Shown here in pieces: positions 1 through 8,018 of a stretch of DNA of 41,741 bases (within the stretch, counting starts at the first letter, position 1; each line of letters begins with the position of its first letter). The notes under the pieces are model-generated. The model saw only the letters and a program-made list of their open reading frames with translations, had not been told where the DNA came from and made no database searches. This DNA is from Pseudomonadota bacterium (GTDB taxonomy: Bacteria > Pseudomonadota > Gammaproteobacteria > Burkholderiales > Ferrovaceae). The position numbers and the translations under genes are program-made. Location: assembly GCA_028873535.1 (NCBI GenBank), contig JAGWIJ010000014.1:1-41741 (forward strand), written 5' to 3'.

Positions 1-738
1 GGACGCGGACGCGCGGCCGGCCAGCCGCGCAGCATCGTGCTGGGGCAACGCGAGATCTCCTACCTGCTGCAGCGCTCGACCCGGCGCCGCACCATCGGCC
101 TGCGCATCGACAACCACGGCTTGCGCGTGTGCGCACCCGCCTGGACCGGCGAGCCGGAAATCGAGCAGGCGCTGGCCGAGAACGCGCGCTGGGTACTCGG
201 CAAGCTGAAGGAATGGAGCGGCCGACCCGACGCCGCGCTGGCGGCGCGCGAATTCGTCGATGGCGCGCCGCTGCTGTGGCTGGGACAGACCGTCACCTTG
301 CGCTGCGTGCCGGCGCGGCTGGCGATTCCGCGCCCGCTGGCGCTCGAGGAGCCGTTGGCCAGCATTCCGATCGCCGAGGACAGCCGCGATCCGGCAGCCG
401 CCGTCGCTGCCTGGTACATGGTGCAGGCCCTGCCCTGGTTTCGCCGTCGCGCCCAGCTGTTCGCCGAACGCCTGGGCCGTGCACCGCGCGAGATCCGGCT
501 GACCGGCGCGCGTGGACGCTGGGGCAGCTGCACCGGCAAAGGCGTGATCCGGCTCAACTGGCGCCTGATGCAGGCGAGCCCGGCCGAGATCGACTACGTC
601 GTGGCGCATGAAATGGCCCATCTGATCGAGCTCAACCACAGCAGCGCGTTCTGGGCGGTGGTGGCGCAACTGATGCCCGACTGGGCGGCAGCCAGCGACC
701 GGCTCGACGCACGCGACCGCGAATACCGCGCGCTCTAG
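1..738 (+). CDS. YgjP-type zinc metallopeptidase-like protein (5' end outside window)
   Basis: The reading frame is open from base 1 to the TAG at 736-738. The stretch before the first internal GTG (37) already reads like the family's N-terminal 'I-x-L-G-x-R-E' strand (SIVLGQREISY), so the true start is probably upstream of the window. The C-terminal half carries HEMAHLIELNHS (codons from 607), the HExxH zinc motif plus the NHS histidine typical of the YgjP/DUF45 (M48-like, WLM) family. A second family hallmark, GRWGSCTGKGVIRLNWRL, lies just before it. Family members are predicted cytosolic metalloproteases, and the substrate is not known. The stop overlaps the stop of convergent rsmA within the same CTAG. 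The family call is firm; the start and function are not. Confidence 0.88.
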   Translation, partial: GRGRAAGQPRSIVLGQREISYLLQRSTRRRTIGLRIDNHGLRVCAPAWTGEPEIEQALAENARWVLGKLKEWSGRPDAALAAREFVDGAPLLWLGQTVTLRCVPARLAIPRPLALEEPLASIPIAEDSRDPAAAVAAWYMVQALPWFRRRAQLFAERLGRAPREIRLTGARGRWGSCTGKGVIRLNWRLMQASPAEIDYVVAHEMAHLIELNHSSAFWAVVAQLMPDWAAASDRLDARDREYRAL

Positions 739-755
739 GCCTTGGGCAGCGCGCG
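727..755. terminator. Hairpin at the ygjP/rsmA convergent junction
   Basis: CGCGCGCT (727-734) pairs with AGCGCGCG (748-755) around a 13-base loop. The loop contains CTAG (735-738), which supplies the TAG stop of both convergent genes. There is no T-tract on either side, so intrinsic termination is an inference from position only. Confidence 0.4.
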
Positions 756-1508
756 CGCCAGGCGCGCGTAGTCTTCCAGGGTGAGCTCCTCGGCACGCGC
801 CGTCGGCGCCACGTCGAGCGCTTCAAGCTGCGCTGGCGTGAACAGCGGCCGCAGATTGCCGCGCAGCATCTTGCGCCGCTGTGCAAAAGCGGCCGCGAGC
901 ACGCGGCGCAGGTCGGCCTCGGCCACATCGGGCCGTGCATCGGCCGGTCTTGGAATCAGCCGCACCACGGCCGACATGACCTTGGGCGGCGGATCGAAGG
1001 CCTCGGGTGGCACGTCGAACAGCGTTTCGAGGTGGAAATGCCATTGCAGCAGCACCGACAGCCGGCTGTAGTCCGTCGTGCCCGGAGTGGCCACCATGCG
1101 ATCGACCACTTCCTTCTGCAGCATGAAATGCCCGTCGACGAGCTGGGTGGCGAGGTCGGCAAAGCGGAACAGCAGTGGCGTCGAGATGTTGTACGGCAGG
1201 TTGCCGACCAGACGCATGGCGGGGCCGAGGCTCGCGAAGTCGAACGCGAGAGCATCGGCTTCGTGCAGGGTCAGGCGCTCGGGGCCAAAGCGCTGGCGCA
1301 GGCGGACCACCACGTCACGATCGAGTTCGATGGCCGTCAGGTGGCGGATGCGCGCCAGCAGCGGCTGGGTCAGCGCTCCCAGGCCAGGTCCGATCTCCAC
1401 GAGATGGTCGCCGTCCCTGGGCGAGATCGCATCGACAATCTGCTGCAGCACGCCCTGATCCACCAGGAAGTGCTGCCCGAAACGCTTGCGCGGAATGTGA
1501 GTGCCCAC
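735..1508 (-). CDS. rsmA: 16S rRNA (adenine1518/1519-N6) dimethyltransferase RsmA/KsgA
   Basis: A 257-residue SAM-dependent methyltransferase that dimethylates two adjacent adenines near the 3' end of 16S rRNA during small-subunit assembly. The N terminus MGTHIPRKRFGQHFL has the family's K-x-x-GQHFL signature. The SAM-binding EIGPGLGALT is near residues 39-48 and the catalytic NLPYNIS at about 103-109. The start is GTG at 1508-1506, one base after the pdxA stop (TAA A GTG). A longer open frame to 1643 would lie inside pdxA and adds low-quality sequence, so I reject it. It is the last gene of the lptD-surA-pdxA-rsmA operon. In E. coli apaG follows rsmA; here apaG is about 13 kb away. Identification is secure, and the GTG start is the only good option. 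Confidence 0.96.
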   Translation of the reverse strand: MGTHIPRKRFGQHFLVDQGVLQQIVDAISPRDGDHLVEIGPGLGALTQPLLARIRHLTAIELDRDVVVRLRQRFGPERLTLHEADALAFDFASLGPAMRLVGNLPYNISTPLLFRFADLATQLVDGHFMLQKEVVDRMVATPGTTDYSRLSVLLQWHFHLETLFDVPPEAFDPPPKVMSAVVRLIPRPADARPDVAEADLRRVLAAAFAQRRKMLRGNLRPLFTPAQLEALDVAPTARAEELTLEDYARLARALPKA

Positions 1509-1509
1509 T

Positions 1510-2493
1510 TTATCGCACCAGACTGCGCGCCAGGGCCAGCGCTTCGCGCAGGCTGCCGGCGTCGGCGCGTCCGCTGCCCGCCAGGTCCAGCGCGGTGCCG
1601 TGATCGACCGACGTCCGGATGATCGGCAGCCCCAGCGTGACATTCACGCCGCCGCCGAAGCTGCGCATCTTGAGCACGGGCAGACCCTGGTCGTGGTACA
1701 TCGCGAGCACGGCGTCGGCGCCCTCAAGCACGGCCGGCGTGAACAGGGTGTCGGCCGGCAGCGGGCCGCGCACATCCAGACCCTGCCGCCGCGCACGTTC
1801 GAGCGCCGGGCTGATCACCTCGATTTCCTCGCGCCCGAGATGACCGCTTTCGCCGGCGTGGGGATTGAGACCGCACACCAGCACGCGCGGTTGCGCCAGG
1901 CCGAAGCGCTGGCGCAGGTCGCGGAACAGGATCGCCAGCACCTCGTCGAGCAGGGAGGCGGTGATCGCCGCCGGCACTGCCGCCAGCGGAAGGTGGGTGG
2001 TGGCCAGCGCGACGCGCAGTCCGCCGCCGACCAGCATCATCACCACCTGCGGCACGCCGCAGCGCTGTGCCAGGTATTCGGTATGGCCGCTGAAGGGCAC
2101 GCCCGAATCGGCAATGGTGCTCTTCTGCACCGGCCCGGTGACCAGCGCTGACGCACGCCCGGACAGGCAGGCGTCGCTGGCGGCATCGAGACAGGCCAGC
2201 ACGGCCGCGGCATTGGCGGGGTCCGGATGGCCCGGCACGCAAGGCACTGCCAGCGGGTGGTGCCAGACGCGCAGCAGCGCGCTGCGATCCGGGGCGCGCG
2301 GCAGTTCTTCCAGGGCAGACGCTGCTGCGATCGCCAGCTGGTGCAGCCCCAGGCTTTCGGCCCGCGCGCGCAGCAGGGTGTGGTCGGCCAGCACGACCGC
2401 ATCGCCGAGCGCGCCTGCCGCCGCCAACTGCAGGCACAGGTCGGGGCCGATGCCAGCCGGCTCGCCGGCCGAGATCAGCGGCGGGGCAGTCAG
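1510..2493 (-). CDS. pdxA: 4-hydroxythreonine-4-phosphate dehydrogenase PdxA, probable CTG start
   Basis: Catalyses NAD-dependent oxidation of 4-phosphohydroxy-L-threonine in the DXP-dependent pyridoxal phosphate pathway. The first ATG/GTG/TTG in frame is a TTG at 2427, but it lies after the conserved segment LISAGEPAGIGPDLCLQL, which every PdxA has at its N terminus. Starting at CTG (2493-2491) gives 327 residues. The metal-binding histidines then fall at 167 (ATTH), 212 (NPHAGE) and 267 (YHDQG), within one residue of E. coli H166/H211/H266. This CTG overlaps the surA stop as CTGA, like the ATGA and GTGA overlaps seen elsewhere in this window. A GGAG lies about 10 bases upstream. Function is certain; the non-canonical start is a strong inference. 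Confidence 0.93.
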   Translation of the reverse strand: MTAPPLISAGEPAGIGPDLCLQLAAAGALGDAVVLADHTLLRARAESLGLHQLAIAAASALEELPRAPDRSALLRVWHHPLAVPCVPGHPDPANAAAVLACLDAASDACLSGRASALVTGPVQKSTIADSGVPFSGHTEYLAQRCGVPQVVMMLVGGGLRVALATTHLPLAAVPAAITASLLDEVLAILFRDLRQRFGLAQPRVLVCGLNPHAGESGHLGREEIEVISPALERARRQGLDVRGPLPADTLFTPAVLEGADAVLAMYHDQGLPVLKMRSFGGGVNVTLGLPIIRTSVDHGTALDLAGSGRADAGSLREALALARSLVR

Positions 2494-3881
2494 AGCTGAC
2501 GCTCTCCGTTGCGGTATTCGACATAGGCGCCGTCGCGCTGCTGGCGCACCCAGTCCTCGAACCCCTCATCGACCTTGCGCGCGCGCACACCCTGGCGCGC
2601 GGCGGCACGCCGGCGTTCCTCGCCGACGTCGTTGTCGCGCTGCTCGACCAGCTGGATCAGGTGCAGGCCCAGCGGTGTCTGCACGATGTCGCTGATCTGG
2701 CCGGGCGCGAGCGACACCATGGCCTTTTCGAAGGCCGGGAAGGTCTCGCCGGCCGCCACCCAGCCGATGTCGCCACCGCGCGTGCGGCTTTCGTCCTCGG
2801 AGTTGAGGCGCGCGATCTGCGCGAAATCCTCGCCGCCATCCATGCGTGCGCGCAAGGTGCGCAGCCTGGCGCGCGCCTCGGAGTCGCCGCTGTTGGCGTC
2901 GATGCGCACCAGGATCTCGCGCAGGTGATACTGGCGCACCACTTCGGCGGTCTTGCTGCCGCGGCGGTCGATCACCTGGAATACATGGAATCCGCTGCCA
3001 CTGCGGATCACCTGCGAGGTCTCACCCTTCTTCATGCCCGGAGCCACGTTGGCGAACACGCTGGGGATGCGGCTGATGCTGCGCCAGCCCAGGCTGCCGC
3101 CCTGCAGGGCATCAGGGGCGTCGGAATAGGTGGCCGCAACCTGGGCAAAGGTCTCGCCGGCCTTGAGATGCGACAGCGCCTCGCGTGCACGCGCCTCGCG
3201 GCGCGCGGTCTCCTCCGGATCAGCCTGCTCGGGCACGGCCACCAGCACGTGCGAGATCAGCAGTTCGTCCTCGCCGGAGCCGCGCTGGGCTTCTTCGCGC
3301 AGTTCGGCCTCGACTTCGGCATCGCTCACGTTGATGTGGCTTTCCACTTCGCGGTCGCGCAGCCGCGCGAACAGGATCTCGCTGCGGATGTCCTCGCGGA
3401 AGCGGCTCCAGGTCACACCGTCGTGCTCCAGGTTGCGGCGGAACTCTTCCAGCGCGAGCTTGTTCTCGTCGGCGATGCGCTGGACCGCGCGGTCCAGCGT
3501 GACATCGTCGACGCGCAGACCGTTTTCCTTGCCGTACTGCAACAGCACGCGGTCGGTGATCATGCGTTCGAGCACCTGACGGCGCAGCACGGCGCGCTCG
3601 GGCAACTGCCCATTGGGATTCTGCTTGGCCAGTTGATCGGCCAGGGCCGTCGTGCGGTCGTCGAGTTCGACCTGGGTGATTGCCTCGTCATTGACCACCG
3701 CCACGATCTGGTCGACCACGCGCGGCGCGTCGGCCGCTGCCGCAGCGCCGGCGCCCGGACTGGCATCGCTGACGATATCCTTGGGGTCGAAGCGCGGCCC
3801 CAGATCACCCGCCTCCGCCGGCAGCGCGGCAGCACAGATCAGGCACAAGGCCAGCAACAAGGACCGCAGCAGTGGATTCAT
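2490..3881 (-). CDS. surA: Periplasmic chaperone / peptidyl-prolyl isomerase SurA
   Basis: A 463-residue periplasmic chaperone that escorts unfolded beta-barrel proteins to the BAM complex. The N-terminal signal peptide MNPLLRSLLLALCLICAAALPAEA is followed by a low-complexity linker. The SurA N-domain starts at about residue 55 (VVDQIVAVVNDEAIT). Two parvulin (PPIC) domains follow, at about 207-305 (LLISHVLVAV through SGFHVFQVI) and 318-412 (YHLREILVRI through GLHLIQL), and then a C-terminal helix. The ATG at 3881 overlaps the lptD stop as ATGA; a longer open frame to 4172 runs antisense-like through lptD and is rejected. Its main client, LptD, is encoded immediately upstream in the same operon. 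It is somewhat longer than E. coli SurA (428 residues), mainly from an Ala-rich linker after the signal peptide. Confidence 0.97.
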   Translation of the reverse strand: MNPLLRSLLLALCLICAAALPAEAGDLGPRFDPKDIVSDASPGAGAAAAADAPRVVDQIVAVVNDEAITQVELDDRTTALADQLAKQNPNGQLPERAVLRRQVLERMITDRVLLQYGKENGLRVDDVTLDRAVQRIADENKLALEEFRRNLEHDGVTWSRFREDIRSEILFARLRDREVESHINVSDAEVEAELREEAQRGSGEDELLISHVLVAVPEQADPEETARREARAREALSHLKAGETFAQVAATYSDAPDALQGGSLGWRSISRIPSVFANVAPGMKKGETSQVIRSGSGFHVFQVIDRRGSKTAEVVRQYHLREILVRIDANSGDSEARARLRTLRARMDGGEDFAQIARLNSEDESRTRGGDIGWVAAGETFPAFEKAMVSLAPGQISDIVQTPLGLHLIQLVEQRDNDVGEERRRAAARQGVRARKVDEGFEDWVRQQRDGAYVEYRNGERQL

Positions 3882-6205
3882 GGCAGGAAGGTGGTGGGTT
3901 GGCTCAGCTCGTTGGTCTTGCGATAGCCGGGAATGTTCATTCGCAACGCTTCGAGCGGGTTGGTGCCGAGGCGCGCCAGCCCGTTCAATTCGAGCTGCAG
4001 GAACAACGCGGAAGCGGTCTGGGTGGAGGACACCGCATAGCGATAAGTCACCACCCGCAAGGCCCAGCACCCCGCAGTATACTCGGCGCCGAGCAGGCCA
4101 TCCACCAGGATCGACTGCGCGGTGTCGTAGTCCAGCCGGCCCAGCGCGGTCCAGCGGCCACCGGCTGGCCATTCGCCGCTGATGTCGATCTGGCGGATGT
4201 CGGGCTGCCCGATGGTATCGCGATCGATGTAATAGCCGAGGTTGAGGGTCCGGCCGGGCTGCGGCTCGTAGTGTCCCGCCAGCACGAATTTCTCGGTACG
4301 CTTGAGACCGGGATTGAAGTCCGTGCTGAGCTCGCCGCGCAGGGTGGTGGAGACCCTGCCGGTCAGGCCGGCGATCACGTCGGACACGTTGTCGACGCGC
4401 GGGATTTCCGCGCCGAAGGGCAGCACGACGCTTTGCGCCCGGTAGTAGAAGCGCTGGCCCAGGACGGCGCGCATTGATTCCGTGCCGGTGGTCGGATCGA
4501 GCAGGCGTGTCTGCATGCCGACCGTGAGCTGGCGCGCGTCGTTGATGCGATCGGGACCGTTGTAGGCATTTTCCGAGAACAACTGGCTGTAGTTGACGTC
4601 GGCGACGCCGGTGTTGAACACCGGCAATGCATCCTGGCGGCGATAGGGAATGCTGAGGTAATACAGCCGCGGTTCGAGCGTCTGCACCAGGTCCTTGCCA
4701 CCCAGATTGAGCTCGCGTTCGAAGAACAGGCCCGCATCGACGCTGCTGATCGGCACCGCGCGCGTCAGGCGCTGCGACTGCTGGCCGGGAAACAGCGGAC
4801 TGGTGAGGTATTCGGTGAGGTGCAGGCCGACCTTGGGCGTGATGTAACCCCAGTCGCGGCTGAGCGGCAAGGCCACCGAGGGGTAGGAGATCAGGCGTTT
4901 GCCGTTGACGTCGTAGGTCGGCGTGTACTGGCCGGCGCTCTGGTGGAAATCGACGAACTCGTTCTGCATCGACAGGGCCAGGCCGTTCCAGCGCTTGCTG
5001 TAGTTCGCCACCATCTGGGGCAGCATGCGGTACTGGTCGGGCACCGGGGCATTGGGATCCTGCACCGTCTGATAGTCCATGGTCTGCCCCATCAGGCTCC
5101 AGCCATTGACGCCGGTGCTGAGAGTCAGGCTGCGTTGCAGGTAGTTGGTGGACGTGGCCGTGATCAGCGTGGACAAGTCGCGGAAGTAGTTGCTGTCGGA
5201 AACCTCCTGCGCCTTGGCGTCGAGGTGGATGCCGAAGGGGAGCTCCTGGGTGTGGTTGAGCGAAAACTCGTAGCGGCGCCCCCCGGCGAAGGCGTCGTGG
5301 TTGAGCAGTTCGCCTTCGAACATGCCGCGGTAATCCGGTTCGAGGTAGCGGAACTCGTCTGCGAGCTGGATGCCGCGCTTGGTCATCACCCGGGCGGTTG
5401 CCGTGTCGTCGAAGTTGGGGGCGATATTGAAGTAGTAGGGCAGCGCGATGTCGACACCGCTGGTGGCGGTGGTGCCGATGGTCGGCGCCAGGAAGCCTGA
5501 TTTGCGCTGATCGTTGAGCGGGAAGCTCATGTAGGGCGAGTAGAGCAGCGGCATGCCTTCGAACACGATGCGCGCACCGCGGGCCACGCCGATCTGGCCG
5601 GCATCGTCAAGTTCGACCGAAGTGCCGGTCAGGAACCAGGCGTCGTCGCCGACCGCGCAGGTGGTGTAGGACGCCTGATCGAGGTGCTGGTGGTCCTGGT
5701 CGATGAAGGTGATCTCGGCCGCCGACGCGCGCGCCGACCGGGCACGACCGGGGCCGGCGCCGATCTCGATGTTGGGCTCGGCGACGGTGCCGGACTGGTC
5801 GCGCAGGTTGTAGGTGGCATTGGGGCCGGTGACCACATCCAGACCGCGCGTGACCACCACGTGGCCGTCGGCGATGCAGCGCTCGTCGGGCACCAGGTAG
5901 CGCAGCTGGTCGGCCATGATGGAAATGCCGCGCTGGCGCACTTCGGCATTGCCGTGGGCGATGATCTCGCCGTTGAGCGCGCCGTCGAGTGCGTCGGCGC
6001 GCAGGAACACCGGGAGCTGGCTGGAGGGCACGCCGATCGGCGCCGGATCCATGCGCGGCGCCCGGCGCAGCAGCAGGGGATCGTTCATTTCGGGCAAGGC
6101 GGGCGCGTTGTCGGCCGCGTCGCCGAGGGTATCGGCCCCGGCATCGCCAGGCTCCGCCAGCACGGCCAACGCCACCAGTATTGCCCAGAGCAGCGTGTTG
6201 CGCAT
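3878..6205 (-). CDS. lptD: LPS-assembly protein LptD
   Basis: A 775-residue outer-membrane beta-barrel that inserts lipopolysaccharide into the outer leaflet together with LptE. It has a signal peptide (MRNTLLWAILVALAVLA, cleaved near residue 24). A periplasmic LptA/OstA-like jellyroll covers about residues 70-215 (LNGEIIAHGNAEV, IADGHVVVTRG). The barrel starts near 'LLYSPYMSFPLNDQRKSG', a strong LptD signature. Only three cysteines are visible in the mature protein: C110, C183 (YTTCAVGDDAW) and C713 (AGCWALR). E. coli has four cysteines forming two disulfides; the C183-C713 pair matches the long-range bond, while the N-terminal and second C-terminal cysteines are absent. The ATG at 6205 is chosen because it begins the signal peptide; the open frame upstream to 6382 lacks sense. 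First gene of the operon. Confidence 0.97.
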   Translation of the reverse strand: MRNTLLWAILVALAVLAEPGDAGADTLGDAADNAPALPEMNDPLLLRRAPRMDPAPIGVPSSQLPVFLRADALDGALNGEIIAHGNAEVRQRGISIMADQLRYLVPDERCIADGHVVVTRGLDVVTGPNATYNLRDQSGTVAEPNIEIGAGPGRARSARASAAEITFIDQDHQHLDQASYTTCAVGDDAWFLTGTSVELDDAGQIGVARGARIVFEGMPLLYSPYMSFPLNDQRKSGFLAPTIGTTATSGVDIALPYYFNIAPNFDDTATARVMTKRGIQLADEFRYLEPDYRGMFEGELLNHDAFAGGRRYEFSLNHTQELPFGIHLDAKAQEVSDSNYFRDLSTLITATSTNYLQRSLTLSTGVNGWSLMGQTMDYQTVQDPNAPVPDQYRMLPQMVANYSKRWNGLALSMQNEFVDFHQSAGQYTPTYDVNGKRLISYPSVALPLSRDWGYITPKVGLHLTEYLTSPLFPGQQSQRLTRAVPISSVDAGLFFERELNLGGKDLVQTLEPRLYYLSIPYRRQDALPVFNTGVADVNYSQLFSENAYNGPDRINDARQLTVGMQTRLLDPTTGTESMRAVLGQRFYYRAQSVVLPFGAEIPRVDNVSDVIAGLTGRVSTTLRGELSTDFNPGLKRTEKFVLAGHYEPQPGRTLNLGYYIDRDTIGQPDIRQIDISGEWPAGGRWTALGRLDYDTAQSILVDGLLGAEYTAGCWALRVVTYRYAVSSTQTASALFLQLELNGLARLGTNPLEALRMNIPGYRKTNELSQPTTFLP

Positions 6206-6219
6206 GCCAGCCTGCAGAA

Positions 6220-6246
6220 TTGGTTTCGAGTAACGGGTGCTAAAAT
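6220..6246 (+). promoter_or_regulatory. Candidate promoter for the amgK-murU-pepP-ubiH-ubiI run
   Basis: TAAAAT at 6241-6246 (five of six bases of the sigma-70 -10 consensus), with TTGGTT at 6220-6225 and a short 15-base spacer. It lies in the 113-base divergent gap between lptD and amgK, about 73 bases before the amgK ATG. The -35 is weak. I could not see an equally good -10 facing lptD. Confidence 0.4.
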
Positions 6247-6318
6247 CGCACACTTGGCCCGGATTTGTCACCCGCATCCGGGGCAACGCCCCTCCTTTGT
6301 CCACAAGCGACGATCTGC

Positions 6319-7308
6319 ATGTCCCGTGACGATGTCCTGCTGCACTGGCTGACGCAAGCCTGCGGACTCCCCGCCCAGCCACTGCTGTGCGCCTCCAGCG
6401 ACGCCAGCACGCGCCGCTACTTCCGCGTCAACGGCGCCGACGGCTCGCGCATCGTGATGGACGCGCCGCCGGCCAGCGAAAACGTGCAGGCCTTCGTCCA
6501 GGTGGACCAGCTGCTGCGCGCGGCCGGTCTGCACGCCCCGCGGATCGACGCTGCCGATCTGGAACTGGGCTTCCTGCTGCTCGAGGACCTGGGCACGCGC
6601 ACCTACCAGACTGCGCTGTCCGACCGCCCGGCCGACCCGCTGTACCGCGCGGCGCTGGCTGTGCTGTGCCGGCTGCAGCAGATCGATGCGCGCGGACAGG
6701 TGCCCGAGTTCGACGCCGCCTTCATGCGGCGCGAGGTGGAACTGCTGCCGGTCTGGTACCTGGACCGCCACCTGGGAATCCCGCTCGACGCCGCGGCACG
6801 CGCGACCTGGGAGCGCTGCACGACGCTGCTGATCGATGCCTGCCTGGCGCAAGGCCGCGTGCTGATGCACCGCGACTACCATAGCCGCAACCTGATGGAC
6901 TGCGCCGACGGCCCCGGCATGCTGGATTTCCAGGATGCGGTGTGGGGACCGGTGAGCTACGACGTGGCCTCGCTGCTGCGCGACGCCTACGTCGAGTTCG
7001 ATGAGGACCAGCAGCTCGACTGGCTGGCGCGCTGGTGGGCCGAGGCGCGCCGCGCGGGTCTGCCGGTGGCAGCGGACTTCGGCACGCAATACCGGGATTT
7101 CGAGTGGATCGGCCTGCAGCGCCAGTTGAAGATCCTGGGCCTGTTCGCGCGCCTGCACCATCGCGACGGCAAGTCCGCCTATCTGGCGCACCTGCCACGC
7201 GTGCTGGCGCAGGTGCAGAAGACCTGCGAGCGCTACGACGAACTGCGTCCGCTGTCGCGCCTGCTGGCGGCGGCACATGGCACCCTCGATCGCGGGCTGA
7301 GCTTCTGA
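6319..7308 (+). CDS. amgK: Anomeric MurNAc/GlcNAc kinase AmgK
   Basis: A 329-residue aminoglycoside-phosphotransferase-fold kinase that makes MurNAc-1-phosphate (and GlcNAc-1-phosphate) in the peptidoglycan recycling route known from Pseudomonas putida, which bypasses de novo UDP-MurNAc synthesis. Visible motifs are SSDASTRRYFRV (about 26-37, nucleotide-loop region), the catalytic loop HRDYHSRNLM (184-193), and the metal-binding LDFQDAVWGP (202-211) followed by the usual YDVASLLRD. The ATG at 6319 is preferred; a TTG at 6265 only adds 18 residues of unlikely sequence. The next gene, murU, begins two bases after the stop. The position next to lptD is the same as in pseudomonads. The assignment rests on the fold plus the murU partner. 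Confidence 0.92.
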   Translation: MSRDDVLLHWLTQACGLPAQPLLCASSDASTRRYFRVNGADGSRIVMDAPPASENVQAFVQVDQLLRAAGLHAPRIDAADLELGFLLLEDLGTRTYQTALSDRPADPLYRAALAVLCRLQQIDARGQVPEFDAAFMRREVELLPVWYLDRHLGIPLDAAARATWERCTTLLIDACLAQGRVLMHRDYHSRNLMDCADGPGMLDFQDAVWGPVSYDVASLLRDAYVEFDEDQQLDWLARWWAEARRAGLPVAADFGTQYRDFEWIGLQRQLKILGLFARLHHRDGKSAYLAHLPRVLAQVQKTCERYDELRPLSRLLAAAHGTLDRGLSF

Positions 7309-7310
7309 GC

Positions 7311-8018
7311 ATGGATGCGATGCTGCTGGCCGCCGGGCGTGGCGAACGCATGCGTCCGCTGTCCGACAGCACGCCCAAGCCGCTGCTCGAGATCGCCGGC
7401 AAGGCGATGATCGTGCGCCAGATCGAGGCCCTGGCACAGGCCGGCGTGCGCCGGCTGGTGATCAACCACGCATGGCTGGGCGCGCAGATCGAGGCCGCAC
7501 TCGGCGATGGCCGCCGCCACGGCGTCAACATCCTGTGGTCGCGCGAGGGCAGCGCACTCGGAACCGCCGGCGGCGTGGTGCAGGCCCTGGCGCTGCTGCA
7601 GGGCGAGCGCTTGCTGGTGGCGAGCGCCGACATCCATACCGATTACGACTACGCCCGACTGGCCGGCAGCGCCCTGCCGCAGCGCGACGACCTCGCCCAC
7701 CTGGTGCTGGTCGACGACCGCCGCGTGCAGCAGGATTTCGATCTGCACGACGGCCGCGTGCGCGCCGGCAGCGCACCCGCGCTGACCTACGGCAACATTG
7801 GCGTGTTCCGGCGCGCGCTGTTCGACGGCCTGACGCCCGGCGCCAGCGCCGATCTGGGCCGCCTGCTGCGCGCCGCCGTGGCCGCCGGCAGGGTCAGCGG
7901 CGAGCGCCACCAGGGAATCTGGGACAATGTGGGCACGCCGCAGGACCTGGAACGAGTGAACGCCTGCGCCGGAATGCCCTCCAAGACCTGCACAACCCCG
8001 CCACCGGAGTCCCCATGA
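7311..8018 (+). CDS. murU: N-acetylmuramate alpha-1-phosphate uridylyltransferase MurU
   Basis: A 235-residue sugar nucleotidyltransferase that turns MurNAc-1-phosphate plus UTP into UDP-MurNAc, the step after AmgK. The N terminus has the Rossmann-like signature LAAGRGERMRPLSDSTPKPL (residues 6-25), followed by GSALGTAGGVVQAL and VASADIHTDYDY; the GIWDNVGTPQDL near the C terminus is typical of MurU. ATG at 7311. The 3' end overlaps pepP as ATGA (8015-8018). Closely related nucleotidyltransferases use glucose or mannose phosphates, but the amgK neighbour decides for MurU. Confidence 0.93.
   Translation: MDAMLLAAGRGERMRPLSDSTPKPLLEIAGKAMIVRQIEALAQAGVRRLVINHAWLGAQIEAALGDGRRHGVNILWSREGSALGTAGGVVQALALLQGERLLVASADIHTDYDYARLAGSALPQRDDLAHLVLVDDRRVQQDFDLHDGRVRAGSAPALTYGNIGVFRRALFDGLTPGASADLGRLLRAAVAAGRVSGERHQGIWDNVGTPQDLERVNACAGMPSKTCTTPPPESP

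Noticed and set aside
735..1643. Longer RsmA starting at 1643
   Set aside because: The added 45 residues lie inside pdxA in another frame and resemble no RsmA; the GTG at 1508 gives the family N terminus.
2661..3926. 421-residue plus-strand open frame opposite surA
   Set aside because: SurA has signal peptide and two parvulin domains on the minus strand; the plus frame looks like a composition artefact.
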